This document shows positions 1 to 13,956 of a stretch of 64,000 bases of DNA, piece by piece. Numbering within the stretch: the stretch's first letter is position 1; each line of letters begins with the position of its first letter. The translations under genes were made by a program, and so were the position numbers. Under the pieces are notes generated by a model. That model had not been told where the DNA came from. It worked only from the letters and a program-made list of their open reading frames with translations, and ran no database searches. The stretch is taken from positions 3,472,001-3,536,000 of the forward strand of contig JAVLRN010000004.1 in NCBI GenBank assembly GCA_032821775.1, given 5' to 3'. The DNA is from Sanguinoderma infundibulare. Its lineage: Eukaryota; Basidiomycota; Agaricomycetes; Polyporales; Polyporaceae.

Positions 1-667
1 ACAGATGTGAACGTACGGTGGAGGAAGGTGTGGTACTTTCAGCGCGATGGAAGCAGACGTTTTGCGAACACGTGGGTGAAGACCAGGGCGATACTTCGCT
101 GCGTGCGTAAGGATTGTCGAATGCAGTGGCGATAGAAAGGCCTGACATGTTCGATATCCGATCGAGCACGCACGAGCAGCCTGACACTTGTCAGTGACTA
201 TCACATTCGCCCCGGCGGTTTTCCTGCCTGCCGCCTTGTGCCGCCTCTAGGATGGCAAGCGCGCGGGAAAGAGCCTTCAGAGACGACCAGGTGGTGTCGT
301 ACCATTAGGCTGGGTTCGTCGGAGCGCTCCGTTTTTATGGTTATCGCACCACGGCCTACCTTGTCCAACGGTATCGCAGGCTCATCTTCTCATGCGGACC
401 CGAGACTTTCGGTGGGGTTAGACAGGGAATCGATAATCGAACATTGCATTGGTGACGGTGCCAGTGCTATAGAGCAAAAACAGGCGTGAATGAAGCACAT
501 CATACATATGCAAAAGGTTACCGGAATATCAATACAATAAAACAGTCCAGCCGCTGCTCCTCTGCCTTATACCCCTTTTGAGACGTAGCATTGCCCGCGC
601 CCATGGCTCCACATGTTCTGTAATAGTATCATGCGTCGAGCGTGGGATGTCAGATGGCTGTCGGGTG
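1..667. other. Left-edge intergenic sequence
   Basis: No open frame here has coding character or a recognisable domain. The stretch lies downstream of the La gene (transcribed leftward) and should contain its 3' untranslated region. I see no RNA gene or repeat. Confidence 0.5.
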
Positions 668-2572
668 CTATGAGTCGCCCTCCGTCTTCGCTTTTTTTGA
701 CGACTGTACGACGGGGACGCCCTGGCCGCGGACGCCAACATTTGGGCCACCATCTGGCTCAACGGCGCGCTTGCGCTTCTCGCCTGCCTGTTCGCCGTTT
801 GTCGACGTCGTAGCCGCAGTCGAGTCTCCGGACTTCTCTGCACGGTCACCTCCGTTGCGTTGTCCGCCACGACCGCCGCCGCGACCACCGCGACCTCCAC
901 GACCACCACGCCCGCCACGACCACCGCGACCTCCACGACCGCCTCGTGAGTCGCGGCTCTGGAATGAGAAGACGCGCTTGGCCGCCGAGGCGGCACGCTC
1001 AAGGTGGAACGCGCGTTCGGCTTCCTCTAGAGCGGATGAAACATGTCAAGGTGCTTGTAAGGCAGACGCATATAGCGAGTAGCTGACCGTCTGGGACAGC
1101 CCACGAAACGTCCTTCCCGCTAAGGGTTTTGATGCTCGTCTGGACGAAATCGATATCGTCTTCGGACAGAACCTTGTCAAAGCCAACCAATCCGGACGTT
1201 TCACCCTTCGTGTATTTTACGAACGGCACGCGGGCGAAGCGCTCCTTGAGGGGGCTCTGGGTGTATGTCGTAAAGCGCATTCAGTCAACATCTCATGCAC
1301 TGCCAATAATTCAATGCAAGCACGGCAGACCTTGATCTCATCAAAGCTCACGTCCTCGATCGCGCCCTCGAACCTGAGCGTGGCACCTTTGACCGCGGGC
1401 ACGTCCTCCGGCTTCACGCTTCCGCCGTCGTCCTCGTGGATGAGGATTCTGATCCCGAGGAACTCAAGGTAGACCTCCTGCTTGGGCTTTTCGTCGCCTT
1501 TGCCCTTCTTGCCGGCCCTTTCTCCCTTCTCCTTCTGTGCCATCTCCGCAAACGCATTGAAACCCTTGCGCCCAGTGCCGGCGATGGACTGTCGCCGGAT
1601 ATCGGCGGCCTTACCCGTGAGACCCTTCTCTTTAATCTTCATCTCGCAGTAGGCCTCCCTTCATAAGTTGCGCATGGAGGTGGGTAAATGAAAAGAGGAG
1701 ATAAGCGGAGATGACTCACTTTGACATGATGAGGAGCTCTTTGCCATCCCATGAGGGTTTAGGATCGGCATCGAGGAACGCGCTGACAGACTTGAAGTCT
1801 GCGAACTCTGCGAACACCGAGCCCTGTACAAAAGAAGCCACATGCACCCTTGGCAACCGCATCAAGGGAACGTCAGACATGAGCACGCACCTTGAACCCC
1901 TTCGTCCCGTCCACCCTCCTCATGCGCACCGCGCTCGTCTTCCCATACTTGTTAAAAAAGGCCTCCAACCTCTTCTGCAGTCCGGGCTCCTCCTGGCCAA
2001 ACCCTTTCTGCCGTCACATGAGAACACATGAACACTTCCCTACCAACGAACCACGTGTCCCACGTACTGCATATACGGACCGCTCGAACTGGCCCTTCGG
2101 CGGCTGCACCTCCGTCCTCCGGCGCACGTTCTCCCCAGTCTCATCGACCTCGAGCTCGTCACTCTTCTTCAGGGCGTCGACAACCCATTCATCCCCAAGC
2201 GCCTGGAATTCGCGCATGCGCTTGAAGGACGCGACGGTTTTGACGGGCACCCAGTGCTCCGCGTTGGCGGTGTGGAGCGTCCACATGAACCTACGAGACG
2301 GCGCATCGCTCAGCACGTAAATGTCACACTCAACTTGACAATATGCGTACTTGTCAAACGGCAAGTTCGCGTCCGCAAAGTAGAACTCGACTGCAACGCG
2401 ACCCTCGGTTAGAATGTCCTGCCGCAAGATGAAGCGAACAGCACGCACCCTGGCGCACGGCCCTCTGCTTCTTCTCATCCTCCGTCTCTGCGTCAGTCAT
2501 TTTTGTGTCCTCCCCGATTTTCTCCGCGATGTCAGGGACAACTGTGGGCTCGGCGACAGCTGCAGTGGACAT
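668..2572 (-). CDS. La protein (Lupus La / Lhp1 / Sla1 family)
   Basis: RNA-binding protein expected to hold the 3' UUU ends of new RNA polymerase III transcripts in the nucleus. The La motif is split by introns at 2391-2448 and 2291-2350. Splicing gives a helix reading [17 protein letters not shown], with the family's Phe, Tyr and Asp RNA-contact positions, then a winged-helix part containing [10 protein letters not shown] first RRM follows (RNP-like FAEFADF, about 1730-1830). A third segment (about 1120-1640) carries [16 protein letters not shown] and GLVGF, like the C-terminal atypical RRM of La proteins. After a charged helix the tail has eight or more Arg-Gly-Gly repeats (about 875-950), then a basic KRKR stretch and KKAK near the stop, likely nuclear targeting. 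At least five introns. I chose the ATG at 2572 (MSTAAVAEP); an in-frame ATG about 65 bases upstream is possible. Family assignment is strong; the exact start and splice joins are inferred. Confidence 0.88.
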
Positions 2573-5486
2573 GTTGGTGGACGAGGCAGAAAACAGAGGC
2601 AGAGACGTAAAAATGGCTGCGCACTCATTCGGACTCATCGCGAGTGATGGCAAGCGCCAGATCTTATCTTATCTAACCGACGTAGATGTTGCGGCCGTGT
2701 CCCGACGATGCAAGTTTGTCCTGAACCACCACCTCGACATCGCCCCCTTCAAACGATCGATTGCTCTCCTGTTGTGTTCTGGAGGCATTGTTACCAATTT
2801 CTATGCTTTTTATCTTGGGCCTTCGTCCGAGCCTTTGCTCTCGCAGCTGCTCGACGCTACCGTCGTCGGACTGATGGTTTGGTGATAAGAGACTGTCTAC
2901 TGCTTGACACCCCTACACAGGCTACTGTTCAGAAAACACTTTCAATGCGGTCATTAAAGCATTTTCACGGTTAGCCGAATGGCTAAGGGTGGTATGTACC
3001 TGATTCCCTTGTCAATATACTCAATCTTCCTGACTATCGCTTTTGGAGATACCTAGACGGGCAGAATCCTCCCAATCGTACGTTATTCTTGTGCATGAGC
3101 TATGGACCTCGCCTATAGCACGAGTCGTTCCTGAACGTCTCCCGCGACGACCTCCGGGCGAAGGAGAAGCACCACTCAAAGAAGGCTCTTCTGCAGAACT
3201 TCACGCGCCCATTCATTACTTTCGCATTGGAGAACGTCACGAGCGCATGAAAAGATCGTCTCCAGCCAGGTACAATCTCCGCCTGCGAGCTGCTCCTGCC
3301 GCCACAACCAACGAATCTCCGACTGAGCGGCAGAAAACCAAGGCACATTCGGCACCCCCTGCGCCCTAGCTCACACGTAACTCAGCACGTTCTCCGAGTC
3401 GGACTGTCAGCTGGGACCGAAGCCCCTCGCGTCTCGATAGGCTGCACACGAAGAGTGGTCCGGTCGAGCGCTGCGAAGTGCTCAGGTCCAGGGAACACCG
3501 GACTCGATGGAACAATCGAAACTTGTCCGCCACCGAGGTACGGTTCCCCGCCGATTTCGCCAATCCTCCAGACCACTCTGTGACGTGCACGCTAGGCCGA
3601 GGCGGTGCTGGAGCTAAGCTGCAATACATACTCGCCCACTCGATCACCCATACCGCAACCCTTGGGCTGGATACAACCCTGTGCCGCGACCGGGGTTTCG
3701 CGCTAAACGACCCGAGATGGCCTATCTCCGCTTTCGGCTGGTAGCGGGCGAATCGGTATAGACCGTCACAGATTCCCTCGTGGTCTCATCGATCTTTTCG
3801 GTTCGAGCGGAGGTGCGTGATTGATTTTATTGCAGTGCGTGCACGCATTTAGAGGGGAACAGGCTGGTTGTTGAATGTTCGCTATTCTATCCGCTGCAGC
3901 GCCACATCGGGTGTCTGGTATCTCGGGAACATCCGCTGGTATACGACTTGGCCCCCCACTCGAGCTGTGCTCTGAACATTGCAGAATTTGCTTGGAGCGT
4001 TGTACGTCGTTCTGTCATTGTCTGTCTCTGATTCGCACGGGGGGAATCGGGCCTTTTGACATTGATATCACCGCGCAGCCCTTCACTTCGTGATGACCTC
4101 CCATGCGGAAGACGTTTACTGTGAGTGAATATCACTTCGTGCGAATCGTATTCTAATTGCCACCTCTTGTTCGCAACGCGCTCCCAGGATCGAATGAATG
4201 GCACCAGCGCTCTTGAGTAGACGCGGGCGGTCTGGTGATCCCATCGAAGCCAGCAGGCTTGACGCCTTTTACCGCGAGCGGTATGAACGAGGGTGCCGGG
4301 CATCCTATGCCTGTTGTGTGGCCTATGAACGATATGTGACGCAAGCCTCTCTGCGAGTACGTGGTGGGCGGGAAGACTGATGAGGGCAAGGTGTTTTGCA
4401 AGAGTGGAGTTTCTCCACTCTTCGTTCCGCTATCTCGATGTCGCCGCTCCGATCGATTAGCATTCCCGATTCTTCAAGCGCCACGAAGACTTCTGTGGGT
4501 GGATGTTCGCCTTTGACTCTCCTCCCGTGCACGCACTTCTCATGACTGATGACATGGAAGGTCAATTCTCGGACGCGTCGCAGCCTGCCGCCTGTCTCAG
4601 CCCCTTCCCCCCACCACCACCCCTTCTCAGTACGGCGTAGTAAGCGGAGTCTGCATGCCGATCCCCCATTCAAGTGGTCTTACATGATCCCAGAATCGTC
4701 TGATTGCCGCGCCCTCCCTCTAAGGGCGTTTGGTATTGGAGCTCGACGAGGACAGCGTTCTCCAACCCCCGCGTGAGGCCGTTAGTCCGTCCGGCATGCT
4801 TCTGAACCTGCAGGATTGGAGGGCGTTGGCATTGTGATCATTCCAAATTGCAGGCGAAGCCTCAACATGCGTGCTTCGCGGGCGGTCTGTGAGAGCCATC
4901 TGGGGACGAGCGTCGGCGACGATTGGTCGTCGCTCGGGCGTGCGCTCCACACTCGTCCGCACAATCGTCGATGGCAGAAGACGGCTGGGGTTCTCCAGGG
5001 TTCTCTTCGGGCAGTCCCTGCCCAGAGCGCCCTTGTAGGCGCGTCCAGGCTCAGGCTAAGACGACCGATCTCCGGCAGCTGCTGTCGGGTGGAGGAGGGT
5101 TCGCCAAGAGTGGCACTGGCAGCGTGCAGGACGCGACGATGTCCTGAGGGGGGACGCGCCTGCCTTTCGTGAAGCCAGACTCACACGCAAGTAATGTTCC
5201 CAGCCGCGAAGTGGCCATCAAGCCATCAGGAAACCACCCGAATGCCTCTTTGGGGACAATCGCAGTGCGACCCGAGCCGGCAGGCCGCAGCGCGACATTC
5301 GACGTTGCTTCTCGCGACAGAAATGGCACCCGCGGCCCCAAACCCAGTCTTCGGCTGCTCGCGGGGCATGGTATTTTATCTCGTGAATGCCCTCTCTTAA
5401 GTAAGGCCTTCGCTCCGGTTTCAGACCCGCCGCCCCGGGCACACCCCCTGCGTTCAGTCTCCGCATCATCCAAAGGCGTACCCGCC
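2573..5486. other. Long intergenic region between La and the zinc-cluster gene
   Basis: About 2.9 kb between the divergent La and transcription factor genes, so it must hold both promoters. Open frames are short and in conflicting phases, and none shows a domain. The frame of the transcription factor's first exon stays open upstream to about 5169 but lacks family similarity there, so I treat that part as 5' leader. Confidence 0.5.
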
Positions 5487-8400
5487 ATGTACGCTGCAGA
5501 CTACCACATTCCCGACCATCTGCGCACCATGGACCCCCGCCTCGGATCGCTGCCCCACCCCGACGCGTACGCGCCCCCGCACAACGTATGGCAGCTCCCT
5601 GGCACCCCAACATACCACGATCCGCCCCCGATTCTTACCGGCGCGGGCCAGCAGCGCGTTCCATCTCCGCTCTCCTCGTCCTCGAACCCAGGTGATAGCT
5701 CTCCCGAGACCTACTTTACACCCCACCCCCACTTCCACCACCACCAGGATGGCCAATGGGCGGCGATGTCCGCGCACCAAGGTCCGTGCCCGCCCGTGCT
5801 CAGCGGACGCGGAGCGATAAGCTAATAGGCTTCACTTTTCATCGGCGCCCTCCTCCATGTCTAGCCCACCATATTCCCGGCCCGTATGTCGACGGCGGTG
5901 AGTATCCGTGTTTCACTTTCTGACGTCTCCACATGACCTGCGAGGGACGTCGAGCTTACTGTTTGATGTCTCGGGCGCCGACTAACGCCCGCAGGCTACG
6001 CTCCGCAGGTTAAAGCGGAGGCTAATAACCACAATCCGTCCGTCGACGCGCTCTACAGCGCAGAGCATGGATACATTCACGATCCGTCCCACTTTTCCCT
6101 CGACCAGTACCCGCAGCCACTGCCTGCCAATGCCGTGAATGGCGGCGGAGGCGGCGGCGTGGGGCCCGACAGGACCCGACCCCGCGCCGCTCGTCAAGCA
6201 GCCGCTGCGAAGCGCACTGGGGCGTGCGCCCGTTGTCGGCGGCTCAAGGTCCGTAACGTTAGTGACGTGATTCTCGCATTGAGCTGACCTTGCCGAGCGC
6301 ATCTCCCGCGGAATCCGTCGCACATTGCGCGGTGCATGTGTCGCAGATGAAATGCACGTTCACGAACCCGCAAGAAGACGAGGTGTGCTCGCGCTGCACC
6401 GCAGGTGGATACGAGTGCGTCTTTCCCGGCAGGAAACCCCGCGCGCCTGGGTGAGTCTAGTCTGAACTATCTCCAACCCTGGCCTCTAGTTGCCGTCGAG
6501 CCTCGCGCTGACTATCATTGTCGTCATGTTCTGATGTTACTGCCGCATGTCGGCGCGCCCGTGTTGTTCTCCTCGGATTATGAACGGTAATACACAGCAT
6601 GCGGATGGTGCTCCGTCAGCAAATCCGCGAGAAGGATGCGATGATTGACAGAGTCCTCTCGCGCGTCAACCCCGGGCCGACCATGGCGACGCCGCTCACG
6701 CTCGTCCCAGCGCGCCTTCCGTTGAGCGCGAAGGAGCGCACCGAGTACCGCGACATCCTTACCTACCTCGAGCGCGCCGCCCAGCAAGCAGGGCAGCGCG
6801 TGCTAGGGGACGGGCGCACGCGGTTCGACATTTCCGCCCTCGAGGACATTGTCTCGGACGAGGACTCTGACATTGAGGAGGACCTCGTTGCCGCGACAGA
6901 GGGCGGTGGGACGGCCGCACCCAGCCGCGCCGGCTCGGTCGAGGCGATGGGGCCGGTCGACACGATTTTGGAGGTGATGGCGCCCACAGGCATTATGGCG
7001 ACTGCTGCGCTCCAGACTAGCCGGGCCGCTGCGAACGCGAAGCCTGATGATTCAAGCGAAGATTCGGTCGACAGCAACAAGTCAAAGGGCGTTGCTGGGG
7101 AACACTACTTCCTCCCAGGCATGGTTTTTCCGCGTTGATCACGACGTCATTCAGAAGGCTCACGAAGGTGTTCCTCATCAGGTCCTCAAGCCAACCTTCA
7201 GCTGCGCCGCCTCATCGTAGAGCGCCAGGCCGCGCCCGACATTCTGCTTTCTGGGCTTGTGACGCCTGAGGACGTCACTGCACTGTTCGAGATGTACGTC
7301 CTTCTGCTGCTACGCAGCCCTAGCGGCAGCGCCGACGTTTGCTTCGGATTCAACTGACGCATATATCCTTGGTCGCTTCCGGAACGTCAAATGAATTATG
7401 TAGCCACTACAAATGGATTAACGTAAGTACTGTTCGCTACGCGCCATCAAATATGCTAGAAGCCACACCTCACGCCGTCAATGCCGTATTTTTATAGCCG
7501 ATTATTCCTATCTTGGACGAAAATATCCACAGTCCCGCTTCTGTCCTCGCGCGTTGCCCCTTCTTGTTCACCGTTGGTGTGTATCATTCAAACTGACATC
7601 GTTTCAAGTATGTCCATGCTGACGGACGCCGCTAGTCTGTACCGTGGCGTCGCGGTACTATAAGGAAAAGCCGCACATTCACGGGATGGCCATCCACTTT
7701 GCGAAGGCGGCAGCGGCCAACGCCATCATCGATGGATGGAAGACGGTGGAGATGTGTCAGGCATTTGCGCTGTGGGCCGTGTACAACCCGCCTGCGCGAC
7801 GGTGGGAGGAAGACCGCGCATGGTGCTACACGGGAATTGCATTCCGGTATGTTATTTTTTTGTCATGGGTACCAAGGCGTTCTCTCGGTGGCTCTAGGCT
7901 GACACGTTTTTCTTTGCTTTATTTGTCCCTCTTGATATGGAACGTCAGACTTGCCACGGAGCTGAATCTCAGTCGGATTCCCGAGAACTTCGTGGACGAG
8001 CGACAGGAGCGCGAGAGCCACAACCGGACCCGAATGTGGCTGATGTGCTTCATTATGGACCGGTGTCTGTGCATCCAATCGGGCAAGGCGTGGATGGTGC
8101 AGGAAGATGCGGTGCGTGTCGCGCCTCGGCAGCGGCTGTCTTCCCTGCTCCGATGCTGACTCGAATGCTCTCATCACCCTTTGCATGACGACATTACGCC
8201 GCACCGCGCAACATGCCCGACCGACACGCAGACTATCAGGGGTGCGGCGTCGTGGCTGAACAACCACAAGTACCATAACCAGGTCGACGGCTACCTGACC
8301 AGTCTGACGGAGCTGCTCATCATCATGTCCCGCTTCGTGGGTACTGTCAACCCCGCATTCGGGACTAGCTCCGTCGAGTCCGTTGACGTGCGTACCGGCC

Positions 8401-10032
8401 GGCTTCATCTATCCTTTTGCGTTACCGCTGACCTCATTCGTGCTTCCTTTTTCCTTATCTTGTGCGCTTCCAGGACATCGACTTCGCGGCCATGTACAAG
8501 GCATACGACGATGAGCTGAGAGAATGGAAGGCTGCCAGCGACCAACGCCACGAAAGCGAGAAGACCTCACGTGGTCCGTTCTTCCCTCCGTCCCCCCTCT
8601 AATCTCGTCCGTTTTGTCTGATATCCGCACCCGTCTTTTGTCGTCGCAGATCCTGCGACCGTGATGGAGGTCACGCTGATCACTTGGTGAGCACCGCAAC
8701 TAGACATACCCCCTAACATAACCCCCTACCCTTCTGCTTCTCGCGGCGTCTGGCACGGCTGCTAACCACCACATGTCTTAGCGTGTACCAGTACTGCCGC
8801 CTCGTGATGTGCTGTTGCGGCATGCAGTTGATGACGAGGCGCAATACCATAAAGCCTAATGACCTTTTTGCCGGGGTACGTAATTCCTTCATGCTTTCTT
8901 CTTTGTCCCCGGGTCTCGTGGCTGCATCTCAAGGCATCCGAGGAGAACCCTCGATTGCCCGCCCTCCGCCCTCGTGGTTGTGGCCACATCGGTGTGTTGT
9001 GAAACCGTATCTGACGCTTCTTTGTTTCCGGGGTTCTAGTGCTTACAGGCGGCGACTAGCCTGGTCAAGCTCATGGTGGAGGACTTCGTCCCGAGTGGGT
9101 TTGTGCCCTACTTCCCCGAGCTCGTTTACGTCCACTCGGCGTTTGCTGCGGTCGTGCTTCTCAAGGTACGTGCTCGATGTGTTCCTTCATGAACCACATT
9201 ACGCTCGCTTACGTGCATGCATCTTTTGCCGCGCGCTTCTGCTCGCTCCTTACTGGCTCGTCGCTGATCGATTTATGCTGCATCTGGCGAACTCTCGACC
9301 CTCTGCGCTGGGCCGTCACCGGCGTAGTGCTTGCGACCCGAGTACAACATTTATCTTGACCTGCAACAGGAGGAGCGCATTATCGAGCTTGTCAAGCGCC
9401 TCTTCGACGTCTGGACGTCAGACAAGTTCGCCCTCGACGAGCGCCACAACCCCCAGCTCTATGCGCGCTTTCTTAAGCAGCTCATGGAACCCCACCTTAC
9501 CCGTCTCGCCGAGAAGAAGCGGGCTGCATACGGTGCTGACGCTGCACCCGCCGCATCTCCTCATGATGCACCTCCCTCTGTGCCGACCCCAGCGGGCAGC
9601 GACACAGGCAGCGCGGCGTTGAAGATGGAGCACCCTCCCGTGTCGCCCACTGTAGGCTCTGGCACGTCCGGATCTGCGTCTAGCAGCCCGGTGTTCCCGC
9701 ACCACGACCCGACGGTGTCCCTAGGCCTCGGCGACCTTTACGCGACGGATGTCGATGTGTCCAAAGCGGCTGCGCAGCTGGCCGCGTCGGGCATGATGCC
9801 CGAGAACATGGCGAACGCGTCGTGGGAGGAGCTCATGTCCGCCGCGTCGTCGATGGGAGGTGGGCTCGCGGATGCTCTAGGGGGCATGATGGGCGGGATG
9901 TTGGGGGCGGCGACGGGATCCACGGGCGGGGCGACGGACTGGAACGGCATGTCGGGCGACGAGTGTCTGGCGGCGATGATGGGGCTGGGAGACAGTACGT
10001 GGTTCCTGGCGACCGCAAGCCCGGGCCCGTAG
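5487..10032 (+). CDS. Zn(II)2Cys6 transcription factor, PriB-like
   Basis: Nuclear DNA-binding regulator. The first exon (MYAADYHIPDH) is low complexity, rich in Pro, Ser and His. The zinc cluster is encoded at about 6219-6450 and split by an intron: CARCRRLK then MKCTF, followed by VCSRCTAGGYECVF. This gives the six cysteines in C-x2-C-x6-C ... C-x2-C-x6-C order, followed by a basic RKPRAP linker. A helix (REKDAMIDRVLSRV) may dimerise. The middle (about 7480-9160) matches the fungal-specific transcription factor domain: PASVLARCPFLFTV, ASRYYKEKPHIHG, ATELNLSRIPENF, FVPYFPELVY. The C-terminus is rich in Gly, Met, Ser and Ala. About ten or more introns. The layout resembles Lentinula PRIB and related agaricomycete regulators, but the target genes cannot be read from sequence. 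The ATG at 5487 has a good CCGCC context. The last few codons could instead be an unspliced intron, because GTACGT lies just before the end. Confidence 0.85.
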
Positions 10033-13000
10033 TGGTTCTCTCCCGCACCGTCGTCTTTCCTCTCAGTCCTCCTGGCTCGATTGCCCGATCCTTTCTCGTC
10101 TCGTCCCGACTTTCCCGGTTTCCATGTCTCCTTCCCCTCCCCTCTTCCCCCGCCGATCCTCGTTCCTCGTGGTCAGGCATCCGCGATCGCCAGGAGGACC
10201 CGGTTGTGTACTCGTGTCTGACGTGGTCACATCGTGTGCTGCTGCTTCGCTCCGACCGTTCTCGCCGCTTGTTTGCTGACATTTGTCGCTGGGCATGTGC
10301 TCTTGCTCGGCTCCCGCCGCCCTCGCATTCCTTGCAGCTCCCATCTCTGAAAATGCCGTTTCCGTTCCCGCTCGCCCGCTGTTCCACTTTCTGTATGTTG
10401 CCTGCCTGTCTAGTCCTCCCCCCTCCCAAGCCCCCCATCCATAGCTTATCGCGGTCGAGCACGTTACCCTGCAGTGCTGTCGTAACTCCTATCACCCATG
10501 TACTTGTACTTACCCAGTGACCGAATCCAGCGCACCCCGCCGTTATTCGTAGTATACCGCCTACTGCTTGGCACATACCACATCGCATCGTACCGTACGT
10601 CTTCCCGAATGAGCTATCGTTATGGTTTTTTTTAGATGTATCTTCCGTGTACTTTCCCCGCTCAGAATCCGCGCCCTGCACCGTTATTTTACGCTTATAC
10701 AGTTTTCTCCCCCTCCCCTCCGGACCCGTGCACACCCCAGCTATGTACGGGCTTCCGTGTCGCATGTGGGAACTCGTGTGGACTCTGTTGAACTCTACTC
10801 GGACGGAACTCGTACAGACGGCCTGATGGCGTCACCATTACATGTACCGTACTCCATCGTAGCCGCCTGGAGGCACATAATAGAAGCCGCGCTTCGCGTC
10901 TGCTCGGACGTCCCCAGGCGGGCGGGTTCTGTGTCCTCCGCGTTCCGCGTGTGGTCTGTGGTCTCTTTGCCACGGGAGTTGAAGGTCTCCCATGAGATTT
11001 AATTTCGCGGTGCCCCCCTGACCGCGTCCTTCTCGCTTCTGGATCTTCGCGAGGTGAGTCGAAGGGACATGCGGGACCGCGCTTGGCTGCTGTTCGGGAC
11101 CTTACAGTGCTTCGCAAAAAACACTGCAGGGAGTCGCGCGCCAGCGCAAGGCTGTTTGCTCCTGTTTGTTCTGCCGGAGAGCTTCCTGTTTCGGGAATGG
11201 CGCGCTTGCCGCGCTATACGCCCTTCTCAGACTTATTCCTGCTCGAAAATCACACGCTCACGTCCGCTTTATGCTAGCGAAGAACATATGCAGTGCTTTC
11301 AGGCCGATTTGGGCTCAAGGGCCGCTCTTCCTGGGCGATGACTCTCGAGTCTCGAACGCGCAGGCGTCTTCTCGGCCATTCAAAGAATTACAAACAGCCT
11401 GGCGCTCGCACGCGACCTGCAGTGTTTTTTTTTTTTGCAAAGCACTGTAAAAGCGCTGTGGGTGGGTGGGAGGCCGGGAATGGGATGGGATGATCAATCA
11501 CGCGCGAGGGTCTTTTTGTGTTTGCCGTCGGGGTGCGATCGCTGTAAGGTTTGGTTCTCGTTTTCTGGTCCTGCGTTCCGATGGCGAATGTACAAGGAAA
11601 GAAAACCACAGAAGGGAAGGAAGAGGACGGAGCGGAACGCGGGTGTTGCGGTATGCATATGATCGATGAATCGGTTTCGGAATCATGGCGCGGGAAGGAC
11701 CGAGCGTGCGTGGCACACGGCCACGGCACCGTGACCCTGGCCGTGGACTGGACCAGCAGAGCGGGATTATGACTGCCCATCCAGGGGAAGAGAGCGGTGG
11801 GTATATACGTACGTAACGTATTCCCTCCGGGGACTAAAGCGGGAAGCGAAGCGGAGATGGGAAGCACATGTGCGCAGCCAGTCCTCCACAGGACGTCAGG
11901 GTGTGGCCCAGGGTCGGATACGCGCAGCAGCTCACGATAGGCATCAGTTCCAGGGATAGGCTATAGAAGCGGCAGGGAGGATCCGTTGAGGGTGCGCAAA
12001 AGCCCCCGGTGCGCGCTCGCGCGTGCGGGGCCAATAGGGTAAGGTGAGATAGAGCGGAGACAGAATGTTGGAAGGGCGAGGGGCATCATCAGATGAGCGG
12101 GACGAGTCCGACGACCATGGAGAGAGGGCCCTGCCGGAGCCTTTGGCGTGCGCAGCAGTGGGTGTGTAGCGGAGATGGGGTCGTGGATGTGTACAGTGTG
12201 CCTCCCGCGCGCAGGGCTGAGTTCTGTGGAAGGGGCGAGTCGGAGACGCGGTGCGAGCCAGTGCGGAGCGTCGGAGTTGCTGCAGAGAGAACAAGAGAAG
12301 GAGATGGGGAGGGTCAGAAGGTGGCCGAGGAGGGCATTCTAGCGTGGAGCTTCGGGGATTGTGAGGGATCTTCTTGACTGACGTGGGGTGGCGCGCTTTG
12401 CATTTGGTCCGGATTGGGCGTAACGTAAGTACGTCTGTGAATGCAAATGCAGGGTTACGCACATTGGGGCGGCCGCGCCGAGGGTGAGTTAAGCCGCGTC
12501 GATATTCGTTTTGGGGACGCTCATCAGCGTCTCGACGCAGACGCAGACGCAGGAGGGTGGGCCGAGGAGATGGCGGGACGATGAGCGATCGGTCGCAAGC
12601 GAGTGTATGTGGAGATATATCCGGAGAGCTGGGAATACCGGGCAGGATTACACCCGGGACAAACACGAGTCCAGCTAGTGCGGATCGAGGGAGGAGGACT
12701 CACGCTATTCTGAGCAGGTCCTCGAGCGATGTCAATGAGCATTTGAGGGCGCTGAATGCTGAGCGCTGGGCATTCGAGGAAGTCTGTTGTAGACGGCGCA
12801 ACATAACCATCCAGGGCGCGGAAGGTTCAATGAGGGCAGCACGGCCGCGGTAGGAGGAGTTGCCAGTTGTAGACTGTTCGCCGCTTTCTCGCGAGTTTGG
12901 AAGTACAGAGAGCCGATGTTGGAGGAGGTAGCAGCTGGACGCGTTGCTCTGGAAAGATCGGCGGGTGGATAGGAAGTATCGGAGCCAAATGAGTACCGGA

Positions 13001-13956
13001 GATCCAAGTGTCGAATTGTTTCCCTGTGCTTACCGCGTGGACGCCGCGCTGTGCTCGACATGACAGAACCTAGCCGCCATGCGGTCGAAGCCGAGTCCGG
13101 GTTGGGGTGCAAGTGGGGCATGACATCTATCGCACTATGAAAGACTGAGCGCACGGCGCAAAGGAACCGAGCTCGCCGCAGGGACTCGCCTGTGCATTGG
13201 ACAGAGATGCAGACAGTATTAATGCGGACCCCACTCGAACGCTGCGTTGTTCCACCACGCGTCAATCACATTTGCAGGATTGTGCGAAGGTACGGCGAAG
13301 GTCAAGTGACGGGGCCGAGCTGCGCATGAGGTTAAATGAGTGGTTAACGTTAGGACGGTCCATCAGCTCTAACGCCGCATGGGCTGGCGATTACTGCACG
13401 ACGGGGACGATCATTAGGCGAAATGAAACTCAATGTTGTCTGGGGGAGCAGTACTATTTATCAGTGGGCGGCTCGTGGTTCAGGCGCACGGCGAAAGCGA
13501 GGAACGTCACCTGGAGCGCTGTTCCGCGGAGACTGGATGGATGGATCGGTACGACGGCGCGGCGGAGAATGCATACGCGCGAGGGGTGGCATTGCGGGCG
13601 ACGAACGTGGCCGAGGGCGAACGTGTACGCCCGAGTCGCAAATCTTGCGCAGAAGCGGAGTCGACGGATACCACCCAAACGCTCTGGGCTTCGAAGACAT
13701 AGCCACAGGACCGATCCTAAGCCACACAGGATACACAGTTTGTGTCTTGGAGGACGTAATGGGCGAGTTGGAGCTCAGAGCAGTCGGAGACAGCAAGCAG
13801 ACGGGTGCGAACATCTCTCCGACAGGACGCGCCCGAGTCCGAGTTCCAGTACCGCGCGTGCTCGCCATCGCCACCCACGCTCCTTTTGCGCGACGACGAC
13901 GGCTAGTCCTCTGAACTCCTGGTTCCTACCTCCCACTCTATCTCTATCGTGACACC
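10033..13956. other. Large intergenic region, no gene recognised
   Basis: About 3.9 kb. The first part is T/C-rich and probably includes the 3' end of the transcription factor transcript. Open frames up to about 310 codons exist on both strands, but they are low-complexity Arg/Ser/Pro shadows of GC-rich DNA with no domain and no consistent splice pattern. I support no gene, RNA or repeat here. Confidence 0.45.

Noticed and set aside
2968..3040. tRNA-like start (ggttagccgaatggctaagg)
   Set aside because: An A-box-like word is present, but I could not pair an acceptor stem or find a B box or T arm at the right distance.
9833..10765. 310-codon minus-strand open frame
   Set aside because: It overlaps the last exon of the zinc-cluster gene antisense, is Arg/Gly-rich low complexity, and shows no domain.
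12093..13952. Several open frames of 90-250 codons in both strands
   Set aside because: Arg/Ser-rich, mutually overlapping, no conserved motif.
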